From assembly GCA_902729315.2 (NCBI GenBank), contig LR746272.1, positions 4,533,037-4,597,036 on the forward strand: a DNA stretch of 64,000 nt, in the 5' to 3' direction. Below the pieces are notes generated by a model that did no database searches, had not been told where the DNA came from, and saw only the letters and a list, made by a program, of their open reading frames with translations. The translations under genes were made by a program, and so were the position numbers. Source of the stretch: Spirodela intermedia (lineage: Eukaryota > Streptophyta > Magnoliopsida > Alismatales > Araceae). Of this stretch, positions 38,501 to 50,059 are shown in pieces. Each line of letters starts with the position of its first letter. Positions within the stretch are counted from its first letter, which is position 1.

Positions 38501-39212
38501 TCTGGAACTTGAGAAGGGGAAGCGTGACATCCGGCGAGGGGTCAGCAACCCGTATGGCCACCTCAGTCTCATCAGGTGGGTTCCCCGAACTCGCCATCCT
38601 CTCACGCTCGTCAATCCATATCTCGTTCTCTCGTTCAAGAACCTCCCAGATCAACGCGTTGCCCTTCAATTTCCTCTTTGACTTCTTAGATGCCCTCTTC
38701 CTAGACGCTGCGACCTTTGGTAGCTCGGCCACTAAACGCGCCGGCAGTCCTCCCCCCCGATTCCCATCACCATCCTCAACAACAGGAACCCGATCGTCAT
38801 CGTCGTCGCCATCGTCATAAGAGGCCGGCGGAATCGAGGAGGGCCTGGCGTCGTTGCGTCCTCCCCGGACTCTTCCCTTCCTCTTCTTCTCCCTCCTCCC
38901 ACTGCATTCTTCCGTCGCCCACTCTTCGTCATCGCTGCTGCCGGAGGCAGGCTCGCCACCACTGGGAGGGAGCGCATAGTCATCATCTGACGACGACTTC
39001 ACCTCCGAGTCGGATTCAGAGCGCTCCTCGGCAGCTCTCCTCTGCTTCTTCCCTACGAGAAACCACGAAACCCCGTTCTCGATCACCACAAAGAAAGTAG
39101 AGGAATCGCAAGGGATGGAATCACAAAGTCATCATCTGCGGCGACGAGAACGGGACCAAGGTGATCGAAGAAGACCTCGCCTAGGGTTTCTGCGAACGAC
39201 GCGGCGCTTCAT
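26523..39212 (-). CDS. RAD5/RAD16-class SNF2 ATPase with RING finger
   Basis: Fourteen exons, 5' to 3': 39176-39212, 37821-39052, 35734-35856, 35575-35648, 31603-31666, 31367-31513, 31170-31255, 29437-29506, 28967-29086, 28652-28879, 27207-27311, 26957-27109, 26705-26874 and 26523-26595, all in phase, giving about 893 residues. The protein is predicted to act in the nucleus as a DNA translocase and ubiquitin ligase in nucleotide-excision or global-genome repair, by analogy with yeast Rad16. It has an acidic and basic tail (1-180), Walker A DEMGMGKT (218-225), a CX2CX11HX4C finger (339-359), a DEAH box (422-425), GTPLQNR, a C3HC4 RING (C640, C643, C655, H657, C660, C663, C676, C679), the helicase C block [12 protein letters not shown] and HRIGQ (834-838). 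The first exon is the weakest part: its donor is poor and another donor in the same phase exists. Intron 2 is GC-AG. Introns 2 and 4 are several kb or hold solo LTRs. Confidence 0.93.
32146..32434. mobile_element. Probable short solo LTR in RAD16-like intron 4
   Basis: Begins TGTTAGGAGG and ends GTGTCCGATCA, with the same start and end style as the two short LTRs at 33.5 and 36.0 kb, and a similar purine-rich then pyrimidine-rich layout. The flanks AAATA and CAATT agree at only three of five bases, so insertion is not proven by a clean duplication. Confidence 0.45.
33527..33914. mobile_element. Short solo LTR (388 bp) in RAD16-like intron 4
   Basis: Begins TGTTAGACCCCCC and ends GGACTCCTATCA, flanked by the perfect 5-bp duplication TTTAC (33522-33526 and 33915-33919). 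The TG...CA ends, the length and the absence of coding sequence fit a solo LTR of a small-LTR element, probably copia or TRIM type. Confidence 0.85.
35960..36274. mobile_element. Short solo LTR (315 bp) in RAD16-like intron 2
   Basis: Begins TGTTAGGTCACC and ends GGGTCCTATCA; flanks ACTAT (35955-35959) and ATTAT (36275-36279) match at four of five bases. It shares its start and its TCCTATCA end with the element at 33527-33914 and is probably the same family. Confidence 0.7.
37819..37820 (-). other. GC splice donor in the RAD16-like DEAH box
   Basis: Exon 2 ends ...GACGAG and the intron begins GCAAGT; exon 3 starts GCTCATTAT. Only a GC donor here gives D-E then A-H-Y-I-K. The next available GT, four bases on, shifts the frame and would destroy the DEAH motif. 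The donor matches the consensus seen at the rare GC-AG introns of plants. Confidence 0.85.
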
Positions 39213-40673
39213 GATGGGAACTATCCGCAGCGTAAATCGGGAGGCGCCGGGAAGGAGCAGAAGAAAGAGCCCTGAAAAGTCTTGAGCGAGGAGACGAGAA
39301 ACCTCCAACTGCGCCTTTTTCAAGATTTATACCTCTACGATTTCTGCAACTCTCTCACTCCCGCTCCCGCGTCCAGCCTATTCTGTAATTACAGATTTGC
39401 CCTGAGTCTTCTCAACGATTTTGACTTTTGGCGGGTTGTGGGTTCCGTAAACCCGATCAGCGGGCTTGGGGTTCTATCTATCATAAGCATAGGAAGTTAT
39501 CACAATGAACATGAATTTTAAACGACTAAGAAGACTGGAAAAAACTTCTTCATTTGACTGTCCCTATTCAAAATGGCAAGTCAACATTGGACTACAAAGC
39601 TTTTGTAAAAAAGTAATAATCATTATCATCCTCAATGGATTATGTCAAATATCAGTCATCAACATAATAAGAATATTCAAATTTAGAAATTTCCATTGTT
39701 AGATTACACCATTTGTGTTGATTTACATCAACTTTTCAAAAACTATTATTTATATTCTCTGTAATAATAGTTAATTAATTCAAAATAATATCATTTTTAC
39801 GAGATGAACATGCATTCTTGCTAGAAAGTCAACAGACTTGGCATATGAGAAACCACATCAACTAGAGCCACACTTTGAGTCTTTTTTATTGTGAAAGTAT
39901 GCTATAAAAAAATTTAGTGGGTTGAATTTTTGTATCACACACGTTCTTTTGGTGCATCAACCTTGATTATTATTTGTATTAACACATGTTTGACAACACC
40001 TTGACTTGATGAGTTTGAGCTGTAAAGTTACTAGATGAGAGAGCACCTTTGAATAGGTTACTTGGTCAGCTAATGCTTAAAAGGTCAATACCTTTGAACA
40101 ATCTACAAAAGATGGATGGCCAAGCCTTGTTAGAGGTGGACTATTCATGATATCATCAATGACCATTCAATAGAGAGCTAACTTTGTCAAGACTAGAGTG
40201 GTATGATATTATAGTTGACAACTATGTATAGCAACAGATAAAAAATTGAGTATAACCTTTATAAAGTTTATTACAAGCCTAACAAGTGAAGTACCTCTTA
40301 CGACAATTGATGTAATTCTCGTTCCTATTATATTTTAAGTTGTACTTCTATCAAGATAAGGGTTGAATTGATTGGATCCTAATTGTATGCATTTGAGTCA
40401 ACTATTTTTATCATATTTAATCTACTTTTTTCAATCCTAACCCTAAGGCTTTTTGAGTTCAAAAACCTAAACCGCTCTAAAGTTATTAATCTTGTTTAAC
40501 CTTGTGCCTACATTCATTCTATAATATCAATCTCATTCAAGAATTCCACTAGACCAATCATTCACCACACAATTGTCGTTTTTTTACCATATTTAAAAGT
40601 TTAAATTTCAATGATTGAAAATCAATATGACTTATTCATTAAAGGTATGGATATCCTATTGAGAAATCAATGT
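39213..40673. other. RAD16-like promoter and AT-rich intergenic DNA
   Basis: The GC-rich 39213-39420 is the leader and promoter of the RAD16-like gene. From about 39500 onward the sequence is AT-rich with no recognised coding content, ending at the family A LTR insertion site. Confidence 0.5.
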
Positions 40674-40678
40674 GTTAC

Positions 40679-42451
40679 TGACGTGACTCAGTCGTTGTAT
40701 ATTAAATCACGCAAATATAAAATTTATAAAACTAGAAAATACGAATTTTCAGATATTTAGAAGTATTTCAAAATAAATATATCAATTATAATTCAATACA
40801 AATCCCAAAAATAGTGGTAATTTTCCAGGTCGATCACAAGGATGTAATATAATATCTGGTAATTATTCAGAATTTTTCTCCATGAGTACGATTTTCTTAC
40901 GAATTTTATACTAGGAAATAAAAAGGAAATATATTTAAAATTCACAAAAAAAAGGAGGAAATAAGGGTGCGGACGTCAGGATGACGTCAGCGCCCGGCGA
41001 ACGCGAATCAGGCGGAAACAGAGTTCCGCCCGGCGATTCTTACGTAGGCGATTACAGACGACTCAATTAATCAAATTAAGATCTGTAAAAGCCGGAAGAA
41101 TCGTAGTTGAACGAAGTATAGTTTGGTAAATAAAAATCAACAAAGTATCACTAAATGAAGCATAAATTAAATTGAAAGCAGGAAAACAGAGTTCCGGCGT
41201 CGCGACGGCGATGCGTCGGCGATGCACCGGAATCCTGAGCGTTCGGGAGGATCGTCGTGCAGTGTCCACGGCCTCAAAGGCTCTCCTTGGACAAAGACGA
41301 CGTGGGCAATCTCTAGATAAAGCAGGAAAATAGAGTTCCGGCGTCGCGACGGCGACGCGTCGGCGATGCACCGGAATCCTGAGCGTTCGGGAGGGTCGTC
41401 GTGCAGTGTCCACGGCCTCGAAGGCTCTCCTTGGACAAAGACGACGTGAGCAATCTCTAGATCTTCTCGCGAAGTCTAGAGACCAATGAAGTGGGTCGTC
41501 GAATCGTCTCCGGCGGCTGTCACCCGGCGGAGCGGAAAAACGGCGACTTTGCGGCTCTCCGGCGGCTGTCACCCGACGGAGAGGGGCTGGATGGAGGTGA
41601 GGCGCGTGTTAGGGAGCTTCATCCTCAGGTCCGCGCAGCAAGAGGAGGCTCTTCATCGCATCTGGTACGCTCTCAGGAGGTGGCGACTGGTCTCCCGGCG
41701 GATCGTCCTCTTCCCGACGACGGCTTGTTCGTCGATCAATCGGAGATGATTTACTCGATGGATTGCGATCCTTTTATCGCGAATCGTTCAGAAATTTTAG
41801 TAGCAATGCTCCGCGAATCGCGTTGACGAGATTTTCGCCGATGATCCAGCGATTCCAGTTGCTTAATCCTTCGCCGGCGATCTGCAGGAAAGTCACGATA
41901 ATCAGTTAAAAATATATGAATTTTGACTCTAGGAGGATTCGAACCCGCGGCGGTCGCCCGCCCCTGAACAAGGTGTGACGCGGGTTTAGTCCCACATCGG
42001 TTGTGCGCGGATTATTCGGGCGATTATATAGTAAAGTTAGCTTTGAAGGCAAAGTCCTCTCGCGTGTACGACCACTCCTTGCCCCACAGCCGGCTGACCA
42101 CCGGTGACGTGGAAGGGGAGTGGCACACACGTGCCCCTATCGGTCCAAGCAAGCCGCTCGAGCCCCTGCTCGCGGCTACTCCCCGACTGCGCTTCCGATC
42201 CGCTTGCGGGCCCGGCTGGCCGGCGGATCCCCCCATTTTGTAATATTTTTATTTTTATTTCTTGTTCTTCATTTATCTCAAAACTAAGACTGTAAGAATC
42301 GTATAAAATCACATAATTACCCAAAAATTCACGTTAATCAACTGAAAACCACTTTTCATGCTTTAACACAAATATAAGTCTATTTATCATGAGTTAAGGC
42401 TAAAACTATATTATTTACTAATTATTAACTCATGATAATGAAGACTTATCA
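40679..42451 (-). mobile_element. Family A solo LTR, least decayed copy
   Basis: A 1,773-bp element with ends TGACGTGACTCAG and GAAGACTTATCA and a perfect 5-bp target-site duplication GTTAC (40674-40678 and 42452-42456). It keeps far more CpG dinucleotides than the copies at 2433, 6395 and 9102, so it appears the youngest or least methylated. It contains a 144-bp internal tandem duplication. Reading frames of up to 169 codons inside it are a by-product of GC richness and do not match transposon proteins. Confidence 0.95.
41175..41462. repeat. 144-bp tandem duplication in family A LTR
   Basis: Units 41175-41318 and 41319-41462 are equal in length and nearly identical; both start AAAGCAGGAAAA and end CTCTAGAT. 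The other family A copies have a single unit, so this duplication arose in this copy or its recent parent. Confidence 0.92.
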
Positions 42452-42456
42452 GTTAC

Positions 42457-44269
42457 CATTGAGGACCAATATATATTTCTAGAACTTATTAGATCAAGTG
42501 AGTCCAATAAGGATCTATTTTCATAAATATAAAAAAACCAATAAAACATATTGAATTAAATTAATAATTTGAAAATAGAAAATTATTTTAAATTACATCA
42601 AAAAATTATGATTATAAAGTTAATTTATTTTCTTATAGCCTCAATATGTAAAATGATGCTTTGGTGATATAAATATTTTAAATCATTTTATAAAGAATAT
42701 TTTCTGATATTTAGAAAAGCCTAAGTAAGTGATGATATGAAGGATACAAATTCAATTAATTCAATAGTGTAGCCATTTGCAAGTAGTGATATAACATTAT
42801 AAATGCATAATAGACCAAGTAAAAGTTTATACTCATATTTTACATAAAATATTTTTACTTACTTGAATGTGCTAATCATTACTTTATTACAATGATAATT
42901 TTTGTAAAAAATAATAATTTCTACACATTAAAGAAAAATCATTAAGTAAAGTCAAACAAAATTTGAAATTCAACATAATGATATGGTAAAGTCGTCTTTA
43001 ATACGTATTGAATTGAATTTATATTCAGACATAACTATGCATTATTCATATACCAAGCCTTGTATTTTACCAAATAATTTATTTAACAGAAACTGAGAAT
43101 AAATTATTTTTAGAGAGTGGACGTTGGTAGAGGGATGAACTACTACATTAATCTTTGAATAGTTTGAACTTAGGTCTTAGAAAGTCATATGATTAAAGAT
43201 CAGACAAATGAAATTGAAGATCTTAGGAATAGTTGACTAAAATATCAACCTCCTCTTATTGATATGAGTGCAGCCTAAAATTTAATCATTTTATTTTCCT
43301 TAACTCATTTTAAAAATTTTAGTGATATCTTTACTATGAGCATTAACAAAGATATTCGGTTAGTTACTCGACATGTAGGTAACAATCCTCTTCATACTAA
43401 TTGATGTTGTCACTTTTTCTTTACATGATTTATATTTCTCTTCATACATTTTCTTCATGACTCAATTTATATTTCTCCTAAAATTTGATGACTAACCACA
43501 TGATCTTCACTTTCTTAGAGGATGCATATGTATATTGGAGCTGGAATTGACGAAATAATTAAAACTTATTTTGGTTTATGTTGAGTAAAAAAAAAAGCTT
43601 TATGCTGCATATTTTACATTTTTATACTTAAGTTTATACGTTATTTATTTATTTTATTATTACCACTTCTTTGATATTTCTTATATAAAGGAAAGTATAT
43701 AAAAATGGATACACATAATATTTGAACTTTTTATTTTTTATGAACGATAGTTTTCACACCAAAAGAAGTATGGCTGAAGACCATAGAGTCACCTTATAGT
43801 ATGAACGTCTCTATGATCTAGTTCAACGGTCACAGAGAGAAGTCTTGGTTATCACCTTATAGGAATTACTCTAGTTTGGTGAAAAAATGAGATTATTAAA
43901 ATAATGAAAAATAATAATTTGATCAAAATTATACTATCTTCGAAGATGTTGAACATTTTCGTTAAAAACTTTCTATTAATTTTTTATTGAAATTAGATAG
44001 AATGTTAAATCAATCACGATTACCATCTGCACTGATTATCTCACGTTTCCATGAATAATTATCAGCGGAAACATCAGTGGCTGCCGCAGAATCACCCTCG
44101 GCATGGCCAAGATTTATCGAGACTTGAGGTCGTTTATTTACGAATGATCCGTTCGTACATTCAAGCAAGCGATGGACTTCGAAGAGGGACCTCGCCGGAG
44201 GCTGCCGGGAAGAGACGCCAACGGTGGCAGGCTGCAGCAGAATGCGCCGGAGGAAAATGCTGCCTGCGT
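42457..44269. other. AT-rich intergenic DNA and MYB 3' flank
   Basis: From 42457 to about 44000 the sequence is highly AT-rich without recognised genes. The last few hundred bases before 44270 are the 3' untranslated region of the MYB gene. Confidence 0.45.
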
Positions 44270-45967
44270 TCAGCAGGTCCCCGGCAAGCCTGTCCAGTGG
44301 CGAGACCCAACGCTCCAGCCATGGTCCGCTCCAGCTCCCGCTGACGACGCTTGCTGCGGCTGTATCTCGGGTCCCGCGTTGTCGTCCGTCACCCCTGACG
44401 ATTGTCCGTTGGACATCTCCTCGCTGCCGTCGCCGTCGTACCATTCCCTCACCGCCGCTATGGGGATGAGATCCATCAGCGCCGACAGGTCGTCGTCAAC
44501 CGTGCCATCGTCCTCTCCCGCTTCTCTCTTCCTCGCAGCGTCTGGAGAAAAGGATTAGCAAACGATATAAGGCGCTCATTAATGCCTGCCTCGGACCCTG
44601 GTTTCTACACGATTGACGAGAAGTGGAATCCTCGGCAAGTTCTTGGAAAAGGGAAGCCAGGACGCGAGAGATAACAAGAAGAGACCAGGGCAGATGGAAC
44701 TCACTCAAGGGGAGTTTCGAGTAGTCCCATTTACCGCCGCAGTCGCCCAGGATCAGTCCCTGTGGGTGTTCACTGCAGTTGCCGCCGCCGGCGTTTCCGT
44801 TGACGTAGCTAACGTTTTCTGCGGTGGGCTCCGGCAGGAAGTTTCGTCCCCTGCGGTAATCACCTCCAGCGTTTCCACATTCGTCGGCGCTACCGCCGCC
44901 AGCCACCACCGCCTCTCCGTCGAGTAGCAGAGAATCCAGCAGGTCACTTTCGCTTCGTAAGGTGGGTGCCTCAGGAAAGAATTGGCTTGAAGGGAGCTCC
45001 ATTTTCACAGAGAAGCTCTGCCGGTTGTGCTGCGGAGAGGGAGAGCCGAGATCGTAGGCCCCCAGGGCATCCAAAAGGAACACAGCATTCTGCGAGTGCG
45101 GGGGCGTGACTGTGTTGGAACTGAATGCCATAGAGAAGCCTCCCACCCCACCGTCCGGAAAGCCCCCGCCTCTCTGTTGGAGACCCGTTTCTCCTGCCGG
45201 CGAGGGCACGATGAAGGACAGGCAGTGACCGGTATTGACCATGTGACTCGATGTTCCAACCGTCGGCGCCACCCCAAACTCAGTATGGTCGAAGAGCGAG
45301 AGCGGGGCAGCGCCGGGGGAAGGGCGGTGGTGGTGGTGCAGTGCGGCCTGCCGCTGGATGTCGAGCGGGTAGAGGGGGAGCCCGGCGCGCTGCCGCCGCT
45401 TGATCCTCGTGTTCCAGTAGTTCTTTATCTCGTTGTCCGTTCGGCCCGGCAGCTGCAACAATCCAACGGAATCGTCACACACGGATCAGGCGAAAGCTGA
45501 GGAGAGAGATCGAAGTGAGACTGAAAAAAATGGAGTGGTGAATCCGCTGAGGATGAGAATTGGAGAAGTAGAGAGGTTCGGCGGCCTACTTGCGCAGCCA
45601 TGCGAGCCCACTTGTTGCCCAGCTTCGCGTGGAGCTCGAGGATGAGGCGCTCCTCTTCGGGAGAGAAGGGGCCCTTCCGGAGGTTCGGGCGGAGGTGGTT
45701 GGCCCACCGGAGCCGGCAGCTCTTGCCGCACCTCGACAGGCCGCTATTCCGCTGCACCGCGTTCCAGTTCCCCTCCCCGTGCCGCCGGACGTAGTCTGTC
45801 AGAATGGCGTCCTCTGCGGCCGTCCATGGCCCCTTCTTCATCGACCCCGCCGCCGCCCCGCCGCCGGAAGCCTTGGAACACGACGACGCGCGGGCGATGT
45901 TCTCTGCGCCGGTGGAATCCGAATTAACGGCTGCCGAGGCGCCGCCATCCAAGCAGCCGTCCGGCAT
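44270..45967 (-). CDS. GAMYB-type R2R3-MYB transcription factor (miR159 target)
   Basis: Three exons, 45590-45967, 44705-45452 and 44270-44541, joined by GT-AG introns in phase, give 465 residues. R2 begins KKGPWTAAEDAILTDYV near residue 44 and R3 continues RPNLRKGPFSPEEERLI, then LPGRTDNEIKNYWNTRIKRRQR. This signature (HGEGNWNAVQ, CGKSCRLRWANHL, NYWNTRIKRRQRAGLP) is that of subgroup 18 (MYB33/65/101/97/120 and cereal GAMYB), nuclear activators in gibberellin signalling, anther and pollen development and seed aleurone. The first intron splits R3 at MAAQ/LPGRTD. The central region is low in complexity and carries SVKMELPSSQFF, encoded by the miR159 site. The last exon holds the conserved-looking acidic block DDLSALMDLIPIAAVREWYD. 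The start is the first ATG of the open frame, about 40 residues ahead of R2. Confidence 0.93.
44981..45001 (-). promoter_or_regulatory. miR159/miR319-type target site in MYB exon 2
   Basis: On the minus strand this 21-mer reads TGGAGCTCCC then TTCAAGCCAAT. It matches the complement of miR159 (UUUGGAUUGAAGGGAGCUCUA) apart from a few positions near the ends and one internal G. It encodes MELPSSQ, the residues that specify the miR159 site in known GAMYB genes. This indicates post-transcriptional repression by miR159. Confidence 0.92.
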
Positions 45968-46427
45968 CGCCTACGCTTCGGCTCCCCACCCCTTACACCC
46001 CCTCGGGCCCTAGAGGGCAAGGAGGAGGTCGAATCTTGCCCTCTTCCCTTTTTGCGGCTCTTCTTCCCTCCCTCCCTCGGTTGTTCTATTCTCCCTGGAT
46101 CTCTGGCCGAGAGAGAGAGAGAGGGAGCAGCCGGACGCAGAAAGCTGCCCAAACGACAAGTCCTACCCTTGAATGATATCGGCGTCGATGGTTCTGGCCA
46201 TGCAGAAGCACTTGTCCATCCCGAAGGAATCCAAACGAAGATCGGGGAGAGAAAGAGAGAGCTGCAGAGAGACGGAGGGACGAGAGGGAGAGTGGGTGGG
46301 GCGGACGGTCACCCTTGTGCACGAGGCCCACCTTACAAGGTTTTCCTTTTTAACCCTCCGGCATGGATATTTGAGGGCCAAGCTTCCATGTCGCTCCGGG
46401 TAAAGCTCCTCCTTTTCACGCGTTTTC

Positions 46428-46432
<5 letters not shown>

Positions 46433-46467
<35 letters not shown>
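46433..46467 (+). repeat. (CT)n microsatellite upstream of MYB
   Basis: About 17 CT units roughly 470-500 bp upstream of the MYB start codon, so GA on the transcribed strand's upstream region. Confidence 0.95.
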
Positions 46468-46469
<2 letters not shown>

Positions 46470-47321
46470 CATCTTTGGCCGTCGGGCCAGGTCTGGTCAC
46501 CTTCCGGTGCGATAAGGTACAGTGGGTAGCGTGCTGTAGGCTGTGGGGAACCGGGAGGGCTGGCGCCAAGTGGGACGAGAAGGCTAATTAAAGAGTGAGG
46601 TGGCGGTGTTGGGGCGGGCTGGCATTCCCGGTGGGGTCCCGCGTATAGGACGAGTACGGCCGTGACAAGCTGCAGGCCCCCCACCCCTTCAACGGCCATG
46701 AGACCTCCATCCATGTAACAAGAATGTTTTTACTGTGCATGGTTTTTCTCTCCGAAGTCGGGAGGATAGTAGACCTAACTATCGATTATATAAGGAATAA
46801 AACGTTCCATACGCGTTGACTCACGATCTAAACTTCTGACCGAGAAATCGGGAAGGAAAAAAGCGGGTCAACCGTTCAGGTCGTTGACTCATCCTAATGG
46901 GCGAGCTGGTTCGGTATAATAAGACCAGTTTCTTTGGTGGGATTTTTGGAAAAAATCGGATAAATGATGCCCAAGTGGCATACATAATAACAGTAATAAA
47001 AGGGGGCTCACAATTCAAGGCAATCCTAGGCTTTGCTAGGGCAGACAGATCTAGGAGCCAACCCAGTTGCTCCAATGGAGGCGTTCCGGTCACCGTTCCA
47101 GTGAGGAATCCTCGTCTCTGCCAGCGTCCAAGATGACGGGGAGGTGTGTACGCTCCTCCATCCGGGATGGTGGTTTTTGTCTCCATCGATCGGAGTCAGG
47201 GAACTTGGCTCAGAGGATCCACCGACCGGAGTTGGGGAGTCGGTCTTCTTACTTTTCTGAGAAGACTTTTATCCCCTAACTTTCTGAGAAGCCTAGACCT
47301 ACCTAGAATTGTCTACCCACT

Positions 47322-47324
<3 letters not shown>

Positions 47325-47362
<38 letters not shown>
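47325..47362 (+). repeat. (GA)n microsatellite
   Basis: About 19 GA units in intergenic DNA upstream of the MYB gene. Confidence 0.95.
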
Positions 47363-47369
<7 letters not shown>

Positions 47370-47399
47370 GACTCCAATATGGGTAATTATGGGGGATAG

Positions 47400-50050
47400 C
47401 TGACGGTGCTTTGACCTTCCATTCCCTAACATTTATCTCCTTTTCCCAAATAACCTTCATAAGTCTGTCTCTTCGAAAACCCCAAACTCATTGTCCATTA
47501 GAAACCTATAGAATGCATTTTAATCTAAATCAGTCACATGTATCATGGACGTTTTGCTCTTAGGCTCTTCCCCTTTATCATCAGTAAAGGTGAAAGGAGA
47601 TGAAAAATATAATTCATGATGAGTAGGGTCCACTCCATGCACTATTACCATATGCTTGTTTTTAAGCCTTTGGTTCTGTTAGGGTCACAGTTGGGATGGT
47701 TAGTGGGCCCAAGGTCAAGCCCCAACTTTGTCTAGTCTTGCTCAAGTCCTAAACTTTTATTTTTATTTAAAACCAAGGAGAAGATTACAACATTAACATA
47801 TAAACTATACATTTCTTATCTTGTAAGCTAGACCCTATGTTATTTATCCATATATGAAAGAGGGGAGAGAGAGAGAGGCGCTAGTATGGAGTATCTATAA
47901 GATTACCACATTGCTTTGAATTTGTTCATTCAACCTCAAAACCTGCCCATTGGTCATAAGATGGGGTTTCATGTGCATCTGAATCTTATAGAACCCATTT
48001 TCATACAATATGCTCTACTACCACCACACTCAAATTGTTATGTTTTTCCTATTTCTCTTTAATGCCATCTTCTCATATATCATTTAAAGCTTTGCATGTG
48101 GTATGTCATTAAGGGCTAACATTGGATAATATATATCATCTTTCCAAGATCTTTTTTGTCAAGTAGTGGGTGTATATACTAGAATCATTTATGTGAATGT
48201 TGATTTGTTCAATTAAAAAATAAATAGGGAAAATATGAATGTATCATCATCAATAGGTATGGTATCCCATCTAATAATAATTGAAATGGTTATTCAATCT
48301 CTTATCTCATTTATCAAAATTTCAAGAATACATTAAGAAAACATTTTCTAGATTTTTACCTCTCCATTATTATATCTTTAAATTAAAAAAAATAATGTAG
48401 ATGTTATTCAACTAATATTTAATTTTTTGAACATGAGCTTGAATTTATAATTCATGATTCCAAATTTATTTGATAATATTATGAATTTTGTGTTTCTTTT
48501 TTGTATTTTTAAATTCAAAAAATAGTAGTCAAAATAAAAATTGATAATAAATATATTCTTTTACTATGATAGTTAGTAGACAAAGGTCTAAATTATTAGA
48601 TCATGGGCGTTTGTTGTTTGGTAATATTTTTCATATATAAATTGATAAAAAAGTCACCCAGGAAGAGGTCTAAATGAAGACATGAATTAAGCACAAAATA
48701 ACTCATTTTAGATAGAACATCTAAGAAAAAAGACTTGTGAGTCAACCCATTAGTCCACCCAGGTTGGTTTTTGGAATAAACAAACACAAGAATTAGCAAG
48801 TTGAACTCACGAAAGACAAGGAAACCTTTTTTTGAAGATATAACATATAATCCAACAATTACAAAAAAATGTCAACATATCCTCTAGCAAAGGTACCTAA
48901 TAATGTTAGAAAATAAATGTAAAAAATATAAATAAAAACAAATAGCTAATCAAAGTATTATAAAATTAAATATTTAAAAGTTTGAGAGAATGTAGATTGA
49001 TAGTTAATACATTTTACTATGAATTGACTCAAAGTTCACTTAACAAATATTAGGTTAACTAGATATTATTTGCATTTCTAATGGTTGAGTTAATGGGCTT
49101 TCAAATAACATATTCAAGCTACCATAACTTACTCGATTTTTGGTATGAGCATTTATCTTTCTCAAGGAGTAATGAGTGCTATTTCATTAAAGCTTTCATA
49201 AACCTCTAAACACATGATCACAAAAACACTTCTTCCACTTGTGAGGATCATTCATAAGTCAAATATTTTCTATTTTATTTTTAAAGGCACTTTGTGGAAG
49301 TAGAAGTAATAGGGGAAAGACAAGTTAATAATTTTATGTCTAATATGGGAGAGCTAGACCTTTGAAATCTCCAATGTAAAGAATTTTTTAGTCATGTGTT
49401 TAGTTCATGATTAACTTATGATGATTTTGATGATTTTTTGATATTAATATAAAGTCATGAAATTAATATATGTATCATAAGGTACCTAAAATATTGATAG
49501 AAGTCAATATTATTATAGTAATTATCTAAGGTGTGGATCATGGAAAGTATCCTATTCAATTTAATTTCTCATTATAATATGAATGTTAGACTATGAATAT
49601 AATAATAATAAAAATTCAGTGAGTGGTAAAGATGATATCATCTCATATGCAAGTCTTAATGTACAACTTCAATAATATAGGACCAATATGAAGGTCTTTG
49701 ATGGAGGAGTCAAGTAAAATAAATCTAAGAGAAAATGATTAACATGTTGATTTAATATTGATTTTACAATATTGTTGGTTTTGTATATTCATGTGGGGGC
49801 ATAATGGTTCATTAGTATGACTTTTTATACTAAAGTATGTGATAAATATAAGTGTGGGACTACTTAATGACAATCTGATTAAAAGAGGAATTTAAAACTG
49901 AAAACCTTCCTAAAACTCTGAAGTATGAAGGGAGTTATGAAAATTTTCATTCTTTATAATTACTTTTTCTATTTTTCTAGGATCTGCATGTGGTCCATCA
50001 AGGCCCATTTTAAGTCAACTGTTTGACCTGATAAGGAGCAAAGGGGGTGG
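47400..50050. other. AT-rich intergenic DNA, no gene seen
   Basis: AT-rich sequence with no reading frame of note and no recognised repeat ends. A TGTTAGGGTC sequence near 47686 resembles the start of the short LTRs in the RAD16-like gene, but no matching end was found. Confidence 0.4.
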
Positions 50051-50059
50051 CCTAGCCCA

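Larger units (their letters stand above)
45968..47400. other. MYB promoter and leader, then intergenic DNA
   Basis: Leader and promoter of the minus-strand MYB gene, GC-rich to about 46720 and containing CT and GA runs, then less biased sequence without recognised coding exons. Long frames here on both strands are antisense or GC-driven. Confidence 0.5.

Noticed and set aside
41063-41572. 169-codon minus-strand frame in the family A LTR
   Set aside because: Made of two tandem copies of LTR sequence and broken in the other family A copies; no protein family match.
45590-46591. 333-codon + strand reading frame
   Set aside because: Antisense to MYB exon 1, whose minus-strand R2R3 repeat is unmistakable; the remainder is Pro/Arg-rich composition.
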